The position numbers and the translations under genes were made by a program. A DNA stretch of 10,896 nucleotides from an uncultured Treponema sp. (GTDB taxonomy: Bacteria > Spirochaetota > Spirochaetia > Treponematales > Treponemataceae), in the NCBI GenBank assembly GCA_905372205.1, contig CAJPOH010000009.1, positions 1 to 10,896 of the forward strand, given 5' to 3'. How positions within the stretch are numbered: position 1 is the stretch's first letter; the number at the start of each line of letters is the position of its first letter. Shown here piece by piece: positions 6,722 through 10,896 of the stretch. The notes under the pieces are model-generated. The model saw nothing but the letters and a program-made list of their open reading frames with translations. It was not told the origin of the DNA and ran no database searches.

Positions 6722-7801
6722 CTAATTTTTAAGCTCTATCGCAGAAATCTTAGACGTAGAGCCAATAAATATTTTATTTTTATCTTGAAGTAAAAAAGTT
6801 TCAAGAGTATTAAAAGAAGTTGTTGCAATCTTTCTAAAAGGTTTCTCTACTATAACCAACTTACATCTATCGTTTTTTTGCGTGAGAATTGTTATAAGTT
6901 TTTTGTCATCTCCAACATCGATAATCGAATCTTTTTCGTCTATAAAATGAATTTGATAACTCTTGCAGTCTATAATCCCAATTCCATCACTAGATTCAAA
7001 TATTGCACAAGAACTATTTTCATCAAAAGTGATAAACACTTGCCTATAAAGGTTTCCTTTTAGATATTCATGCTTTACAATTTTATACTGGCGTTCCATT
7101 ATACGAATTAACAAAATTCTTTGCTTTTCAATACCTGAAACACAAGCTATAAACTTTCCATCGCTAGAAAGTGCGACACCAGCTATTACTTGATAAGCAC
7201 TACCGCCTGGGTAGAAGTTGAAAACTTCATTTCCTTCTTTATCCAAATATGCAACCTTCCCATCAGAATAACCTATTACAACACCTTTTTTTCCAGAGCA
7301 AAAGGCAGTTATCGCCGCAGTATGTTCATATTTCCAAAGACGTACTCCCTGAATACTATATTCTGCAACCCCATAACCACCTGGCATAAAAAGATATATC
7401 CTGTCTTTTACTATATGAGTGAATCCTATAGCTTTGATTGTTGTTACGTGATTTCCAAAAGGATCATAGATTTCTGTTTCCTTTGAATCTCTCCCATACT
7501 GACACCAGTAATTAGAAGAAGCAGATACTTTTCTTTCAGTCTCTATTGCCATAACAATTTTGCCACTATCAGAAAAATATCCAAACTTGTTTTTCATTAA
7601 GAACGGATATACTTTACTATTTTCTATTTCTCTTCTTAAAGTATCGTTTATGGATATCTCAACTTCATTTTCTATTGATGACGACCAAATTGGAAGGAAA
7701 TACAAATCTTTATTTAAAGGCATAGATGCAAGCAAAAAATAGAGAAGAAAAACTACAATGCTTCCTACTATCACAAACCTGACTTTATCTTTTAATGGCA
7801 T
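6722..7801 (-). CDS. Membrane-anchored WD40/beta-propeller-like protein
   Basis: Function unknown. From the ATG at 7801 the 359-residue product begins MPLKDKVRFVIVGSIVVFLL, a positively charged start followed by one hydrophobic segment of about 20 residues, so the bulk probably lies in the periplasm as a signal-anchored domain. The remainder is a run of short beta-strand blades with recurring turns such as YSDGKVAYLDKEGNEVF, LSSDGKFIACVSG and a C-terminal NKIFIGSTSKISAIEL, typical of propeller proteins that act as binding platforms. A longer reading from TTG at 7837 would add 12 residues and overlap cdd; I prefer the ATG because it gives a clean anchor, although neither start has a clear Shine-Dalgarno site. 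A TATAAT at 7855-7850 on this strand could serve as its -10. It is followed at once by the pseudo-LytM gene, so the two proteins may work together at the envelope. Confidence 0.7.
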   Translation of the reverse strand: MPLKDKVRFVIVGSIVVFLLYFLLASMPLNKDLYFLPIWSSSIENEVEISINDTLRREIENSKVYPFLMKNKFGYFSDSGKIVMAIETERKVSASSNYWCQYGRDSKETEIYDPFGNHVTTIKAIGFTHIVKDRIYLFMPGGYGVAEYSIQGVRLWKYEHTAAITAFCSGKKGVVIGYSDGKVAYLDKEGNEVFNFYPGGSAYQVIAGVALSSDGKFIACVSGIEKQRILLIRIMERQYKIVKHEYLKGNLYRQVFITFDENSSCAIFESSDGIGIIDCKSYQIHFIDEKDSIIDVGDDKKLITILTQKNDRCKLVIVEKPFRKIATTSFNTLETFLLQDKNKIFIGSTSKISAIELKN

Positions 7802-7818
7802 AAATAATATGCTATAAT
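7791..7818 (+). promoter_or_regulatory. Putative leaderless cdd promoter with extended -10
   Basis: TGCTATAAT (7810-7818) is an extended -10 element with a perfect TATAAT at 7813-7818. TTTAAT (7791-7796) is a weak -35 at 16 bp spacing. The cdd ATG begins only seven bases after the last -10 base, where transcription would be expected to start, so the mRNA is likely leaderless. The bases just before the ATG (ATAGAAAG) offer no correctly spaced Shine-Dalgarno site. Confidence 0.55.
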
Positions 7819-7824
7819 AGAAAG

Positions 7825-8244
7825 ATGAAAATATCAAGTAATAACATAGATTATATCAGCTTATTTAATGTAGCACTAGAAGAAGCAAAGCATGCCTATG
7901 CACCTTATTCACATTTTAGGGTTGGCTCTGCATTGTTGACTGAAGAAGGAGATATAATTAAGGGTGTAAATGTTGAAAATCGTTCTTATGGACTCACCAA
8001 TTGTGCAGAACGCACGGCTATGTATTCTGCAATTGCTAAGGGTAGGAAAAAGTTTGTGATGTTAGCAATTGCAACTCCTGATGCTAACTATCCTGTTCCC
8101 CCTTGTGGAGCTTGTCGGCAAGTAATAAGCGAGTTTATGAACGAAAACACTCCTATAATTTTTGGATCTTCAAGAGAAAACATAAAAGTCGTTACACTCA
8201 AAGAATTATACCCATTGGACTCTCTGCATGAGTTGAAATTGTAG
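7825..8244 (+). CDS. cdd: Cytidine deaminase
   Basis: Cytosolic pyrimidine-salvage enzyme converting cytidine and deoxycytidine to uridine forms. At 139 residues it is the short homotetrameric type. Visible are the substrate segment FRVGSALL (31-38), NVEN (49-52), the catalytic NCAERTA (59-65) with zinc ligand Cys60 and proton-shuttling Glu62, and PCGACRQVISEF (93-104) with zinc ligands Cys94 and Cys97. The ATG at 7825 is the only start that keeps the whole domain, and it adds about ten residues before the family's usual beginning. No usable ribosome-binding site precedes it. The gene is divergent from the propeller gene, with 23 bp between their start codons. No terminator hairpin with a T-run follows it. 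Confidence 0.97.
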   Translation: MKISSNNIDYISLFNVALEEAKHAYAPYSHFRVGSALLTEEGDIIKGVNVENRSYGLTNCAERTAMYSAIAKGRKKFVMLAIATPDANYPVPPCGACRQVISEFMNENTPIIFGSSRENIKVVTLKELYPLDSLHELKL

Positions 8245-8293
8245 CTACACAATGAGGATAACTAATTTTATTGAATATATTTTAGGTGTTATG

Positions 8294-8322
8294 TTGATAT
8301 TAAGAAAATATTGAATTACAAT
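8294..8322 (+). promoter_or_regulatory. Sigma70-type promoter of the three-gene exported operon
   Basis: TTGATA (8294-8299, five of six) and TACAAT (8317-8322, five of six) are separated by exactly 17 bp, close to an ideal vegetative promoter. Transcription would start near 8329, giving a leader of about 77 bases before the ATG at 8406. I see no strong hairpin or recognisable riboswitch in that leader. Confidence 0.6.
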
Positions 8323-8405
8323 TGAGGTGTGTAAGTATTCAAACTCAACAATTATTTTAGGGATATTGTGTATTTCTTTACTCACCTTAGGGGGATGGTT
8401 TAATC

Positions 8406-8855
8406 ATGAAATTAAAATCATATTTTTTTGTTCTATTGCTGTTTGCATTTTTTTGTACTGGTGGTCTCACATATCCACAATCTGCAAGAGTCCTAGAGAA
8501 AATTTTGAGTTCTCAAGCATTAACCGTGGGAGATGCTTGTTACCTTGCTGGTATTATGGCAGGGAAAGTGCCAGATGAGTCTCTTTCGTCAGAAGCTCTT
8601 GAAAAATTTCGATACATAAAAAGTTTCAAACATGCAAAAGCTGAAGACAGCATACGGTATGATGTATTTGCAGCATTGGTCATGGAAGCAGGAAATATAA
8701 AAGGCAGTATTTGGTATAATCTATATAAATCTCCTCATTACGCTTTCAGATATTTGAAGATGGAAGGCTTTGTGGACAGCAATAAATCTCCATCTAGTAG
8801 TGTTGACCCTAGAGATGCCATTGCAATAATTTCTAAATTATCTGAGGTGCAATAA
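8406..8855 (+). CDS. Small exported protein of unknown function (possible SLH-like helices)
   Basis: I do not recognise this 149-residue protein. Residues 1 to about 20 are a signal peptide with a basic start (MKLK) and a hydrophobic core. Cys17 is preceded by Phe-Phe, a poor lipobox, so lipidation is unlikely. The mature part contains LTVGDACYLAGIMAG (39-53), YDVFAALVMEAGNIKGSIWY (85-104), KSPHYAFRYLKMEGFVD (108-124) and VDPRDAIAIISKLSEV (133-148). The first, second and last read like the paired helices of S-layer-homology repeats, which in some diderms tether an outer-membrane barrel to peptidoglycan; this is a loose resemblance. The ATG has AGGGGG at 8389-8394, eleven bases upstream. Its stop codon overlaps the next gene's ATG by one base (TAATG), so the two are probably translationally coupled. 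Confidence 0.75.
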   Translation: MKLKSYFFVLLLFAFFCTGGLTYPQSARVLEKILSSQALTVGDACYLAGIMAGKVPDESLSSEALEKFRYIKSFKHAKAEDSIRYDVFAALVMEAGNIKGSIWYNLYKSPHYAFRYLKMEGFVDSNKSPSSSVDPRDAIAIISKLSEVQ

Positions 8856-10012
8856 TGAAAAAACTTGCTTTCTTCTTTATTTTTCTATGTTTTATTACAC
8901 ATTCCTTTGCTTTTGAAGGTGGTGGATTGTTTTCTACGTCTTTAAATTTTGACATTGGAACTCCAAAAAGAATAGATAACCCATCCATTTTTAATAATTC
9001 AAATAAGCTTTCTCTTTGGTTAAAGCAAAGCTTGGATAGAAATAGCTTTTATAATTTTGCAACACAAGGTTCTGCATATTTTAAGATGAGAAAATATCTA
9101 GCCCCAGCTAGCAATAAAATCTTGTTAAAAACTGTTCTTGATATTGACATGTTGAAATTCACTTTTTTTGTTCCACTAGAAAAGAAAGGAAATTTACTCA
9201 TTGAAGCAGGAAGGCGAGGTCTTGTAGATTCTACTGGTGTGATAATGAGCCAAAGCCTTGATGGAGTATTCATTCAATATAGAAACCCTCATTTTTCGCT
9301 TATGACTTCTTTAGCTTTCACAGGTTTGCTGAATGCTAATACAGTTGTCTTGAATGAAAAGGACATCACCTTGAGTAACAATATTTATTCACTCACAAAA
9401 AGCTATGTAGGCTTGATAGCATTATTCCATGTACCATTTCTTAAAAGCTCATACTCACTGTATGGAGATAGCCTTAATTTCTTTGAAACAAAGAAAAATG
9501 GAAAAATTAAGACTTATTTAACAGTAGGAGTTAAAGGACCTATCTTCAAAAGACTATTCTTTTCCACTTCTTTTTCTGGAAGCTATGTTAAAGAGAAATC
9601 TGACGTAAAAGCAGGTATTCTTGCAACTGGAGCTATTGCTTATTATTTTAGAAAGTACGGAGCAAAACTAGGTATGCACATGGAGTTTGCTCAAGGTGGC
9701 AAAAACAGTTTTCAAACATTCACATTAAGACATCTTTCTAGTCAGTTTTATTCTCCATACACAAACAAATGGAACACAGGTGTAAAAATGAGTATTAAGC
9801 CATTGGAAGAACTCTACATAGAAGCTTTGTGCAATATTATTTGTAAGGGAGAAAAATCTAATGGTACTCTATATGAAGGCTTTGAGTGGATGACAGGCAC
9901 AAGTTATACAATAAAACGTGACATAAGCTTTGAAGCATCTTTAGGCCAATATATAAAAAGAGATGCTTCTATGCTTACGTTTATTGGATTAAAAGGAATT
10001 ATTTCATTCTAA
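8855..10012 (+). CDS. Probable outer-membrane beta-barrel protein
   Basis: Function unknown; predicted location is the outer membrane. The 385-residue protein starts with a clear signal peptide ending near residue 19 (THSFA, before FEGGG). The mature chain is rich in alternating polar/hydrophobic strands with aromatic girdle residues, for example FKRLFFSTSFSGSYVKE, AGILATGAIAYYFRKYG and KLGMHMEFAQGG. It ends in LTFIGLKGIISF, a strand with a terminal Phe, the usual signal for barrel insertion by the BAM complex. There are no long hydrophobic helices after the signal peptide. The ATG at 8855 overlaps the preceding stop and has GAGGTG at 8844-8849. The fecR-like gene follows 19 bp later. It could be a porin or a secretion or anchoring barrel; no family is assigned. 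Confidence 0.7.
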   Translation: MKKLAFFFIFLCFITHSFAFEGGGLFSTSLNFDIGTPKRIDNPSIFNNSNKLSLWLKQSLDRNSFYNFATQGSAYFKMRKYLAPASNKILLKTVLDIDMLKFTFFVPLEKKGNLLIEAGRRGLVDSTGVIMSQSLDGVFIQYRNPHFSLMTSLAFTGLLNANTVVLNEKDITLSNNIYSLTKSYVGLIALFHVPFLKSSYSLYGDSLNFFETKKNGKIKTYLTVGVKGPIFKRLFFSTSFSGSYVKEKSDVKAGILATGAIAYYFRKYGAKLGMHMEFAQGGKNSFQTFTLRHLSSQFYSPYTNKWNTGVKMSIKPLEELYIEALCNIICKGEKSNGTLYEGFEWMTGTSYTIKRDISFEASLGQYIKRDASMLTFIGLKGIISF

Positions 10013-10031
10013 TATAAAAAAGGAGAGTAGT

Positions 10032-10718
10032 ATGAAACGTATATCTATTATTTTAATTTGTTTATCAATTACAGCGTCACTTTTTGCTGCTTCAGGAGAG
10101 GTCATCGCAGTGAAGGGAAAAGTGGAAATACAAAAAGATGGGCAATGGATGCCTGCACAGAAAGGGGTGCAACTCGATTCAGGAGTACTTATCTCAACAG
10201 GCTTTAAATCTGAATTAACATTGAAAGTTGATGGTTCAACGATTGTAGTACAGCCATTAACACGCCTTCGCTTGGATGAGATTGTAAAAAAAGAAGACAC
10301 TCTTTCTTCAAAGGTGTATTTGGACATGGGGTCTATAAAAGCAAATGTTAAGCCAGCAGAAACAAAAAAAGTTTCTTTCACAGTTCGCACTCCTGTAGCA
10401 ACCGCTTCTGTTCGAGGCACTTCTGGGGAAATAAGCTACAATGGTATCTTAAATGGAGAAACAGGTATTTGGGACTATACCAACCAAGATGGAGATATAG
10501 TAAAGGTGTTTGCAGGAGACACTGTAAGTATAGATAATTTTGGTAACATAACACCAGCACAAATAACGTTTGCTCAAGAGGTTAAGCCACAAACCCCAGT
10601 AACAATGGCAGATGCTGACACAGCACACGTTGGTGTTGACGAACCTAAACACAGTAAGGATGTAGACGAAGCTGCAGAAATGACTACTATCATAATTGGT
10701 GTTGATTGGGGAGACTAA
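10032..10718 (+). CDS. Exported FecR-domain protein
   Basis: A 228-residue secreted or periplasmic protein built mainly from one FecR domain. Residues 1 to about 20 are a signal peptide (ending SLFAASGEV). The FecR signature runs from GEVIAVKGKVEIQKDGQW (22-39) through LDSGVLISTGFKSELTLKVD (48-67) to VRTPVATASVRGTSGEI (118-134). The classical FecR is an inner-membrane anti-sigma regulator, but here there is no transmembrane anchor, no cytoplasmic sigma-binding part and no sigma factor nearby, so a structural or ligand-binding role at the envelope is more likely. The last 45 or so residues are acidic and end in TTIIIGVDWGD. Start choice is firm: AGGAG at 10021-10025 lies six bases before the ATG. 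It is the third gene of the exported operon and its stop overlaps a convergent gene. Confidence 0.85.
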   Translation: MKRISIILICLSITASLFAASGEVIAVKGKVEIQKDGQWMPAQKGVQLDSGVLISTGFKSELTLKVDGSTIVVQPLTRLRLDEIVKKEDTLSSKVYLDMGSIKANVKPAETKKVSFTVRTPVATASVRGTSGEISYNGILNGETGIWDYTNQDGDIVKVFAGDTVSIDNFGNITPAQITFAQEVKPQTPVTMADADTAHVGVDEPKHSKDVDEAAEMTTIIIGVDWGD

Positions 10719-10896
10719 GTAGAAATTATTTCTTCAACAAAAGCTCTTGTGTTATCATTGAGATGATGCACAAGAGCTTTTGTGTTTTCTTCAGGTATTA
10801 TAACCAGATATTCAACATTTTGTGTGTAGGCTTTGTTAAGAATATTTGCATTAGTTTTTTCTAATATACTTAAAATAAAGTCTATTTCTCTATAAC
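10715..10896 (-). CDS. yigZ: IMPACT/YigZ family protein, C-terminal part (runs off the window)
   Basis: A minus-strand reading frame open from the window edge to a TAG at 10717-10715 encodes about 59 residues. It runs YREIDFILSILEKTNANIL, then NKAYTQNVEYLVIIPEENTK, then ALVHHLNDNTRAFVEEIIST. The pattern of helix, Y-x-x-x-V-strand, IP turn and final helix aligns without gaps, from its first Tyr to the IP, with the C-terminal DUF1949 domain of E. coli YigZ as I remember it. YigZ/IMPACT proteins are conserved small cytosolic proteins linked to translation control; the exact role in bacteria is unclear. The N-terminal IMPACT domain and start lie outside the window. Its last four coding bases overlap the stop codon of the convergent FecR-domain gene, and a strong hairpin lies within its coding sequence. 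Confidence 0.7.
   Translation of the reverse strand, partial: YREIDFILSILEKTNANILNKAYTQNVEYLVIIPEENTKALVHHLNDNTRAFVEEIIST
10737..10783 (+). terminator. Long hairpin after the exported operon, inside the yigZ 3' coding end
   Basis: ACAAAAGCTCTTGTG (10737-10751) and CACAAGAGCTTTTGT (10769-10783) are perfect 15-bp reverse complements. The 17-base loop holds a further 5-bp stem, ATCAT (10754-10758) with ATGAT (10763-10767). On the plus strand it is followed by GTTTTCTT, a moderate T-run, so it can act as an intrinsic terminator for the fecR operon 19 bp after the stop. On the minus strand the same bases encode TKALVHHLNDNTRAFV of the YigZ-like protein. Confidence 0.7.

Noticed and set aside
7802..7837. 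Extended TTG start for the propeller protein
   Set aside because: It adds a hydrophobic stretch before an otherwise clean signal anchor, overlaps the cdd start and has no Shine-Dalgarno site; the ATG at 7801 gives a typical basic-then-hydrophobic anchor.
8239..8254. ATTGTAGCTACACAAT as a cdd terminator
   Set aside because: The stem is only 5 bp with the stop codon inside it, and no T-run follows.
8406..8470. Lipoprotein signal in the small secreted protein (Cys17)
   Set aside because: The residues before the Cys are Ala-Phe-Phe; Phe at -1 is not accepted even in the relaxed spirochaetal lipobox, so a Sec signal peptide is more likely.
8327..8578. An 83-residue reading frame starting at GTG with a hydrophobic beginning
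   Set aside because: It overlaps the first 173 bases of the secreted-protein gene in another frame, its start lies before the predicted transcription start near 8329, and its hydrophobicity comes from reading the signal-peptide codons out of frame.
10032..10718. FecR-type anti-sigma/sigma signalling pair
   Set aside because: The protein has no transmembrane anchor or cytoplasmic sigma-binding region, and no sigma-factor gene is present in the window.

Overview
The window is AT-rich bacterial chromosome (roughly one third G+C by eye), densely packed with genes on both strands. I see no mobile element, CRISPR array, tRNA or rRNA. Several traits suggest a spirochaete of the Treponema group. Phosphoglycerate kinase has an unusual long insert after a SHLGDP motif. 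Many small exported proteins are present, including a stand-alone FecR-domain protein, an outer-membrane-barrel candidate and a degenerate LytM protein. A pyrD-pyrK-like fusion is also present. This assignment comes from remembered family resemblance, not from a search.

Layout from left to right. Positions 100-1359 (+) hold pgk, with a strong Shine-Dalgarno site and a 24-bp palindrome in its leader. Positions 1500-2639 (+) encode a family-4-type glycosyltransferase. Next comes a minus-strand block: serS (5709 to 4441), followed 37 bp later by a fused dihydroorotate-dehydrogenase-like/PyrK-like flavoprotein (4403 to 2655), which converges on the glycosyltransferase. A second minus-strand pair comes next: a membrane-anchored beta-propeller protein (7801 to 6722) and, 7 bp later, an exported M23/LytM-like protein that lacks every catalytic residue I can place (6714 to 5839). 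Cytidine deaminase (cdd, 7825-8244, +) starts 23 bp from the propeller gene in the opposite direction, from what looks like a leaderless promoter.

Positions 8406-10718 (+) form a tight three-gene operon of exported proteins: a small unknown secreted protein, a probable outer-membrane beta-barrel and a FecR-domain protein. It has a good sigma70-type promoter at 8294-8322 and probably ends at a strong hairpin at 10737-10783. That hairpin lies inside the 3' end of a convergent partial gene (10715 to beyond 10896, -). Its last 59 or so residues match the C-terminal domain of the IMPACT/YigZ family, and its stop codon overlaps the fecR stop.

The housekeeping genes (glycolysis, tRNA charging, pyrimidine redox and salvage) are ordinary in role. 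The most interesting parts are the three-gene exported operon, the propeller/pseudo-LytM pair, and the fused flavoprotein, whose active-site loop resembles dihydropyrimidine dehydrogenase as much as dihydroorotate dehydrogenase.
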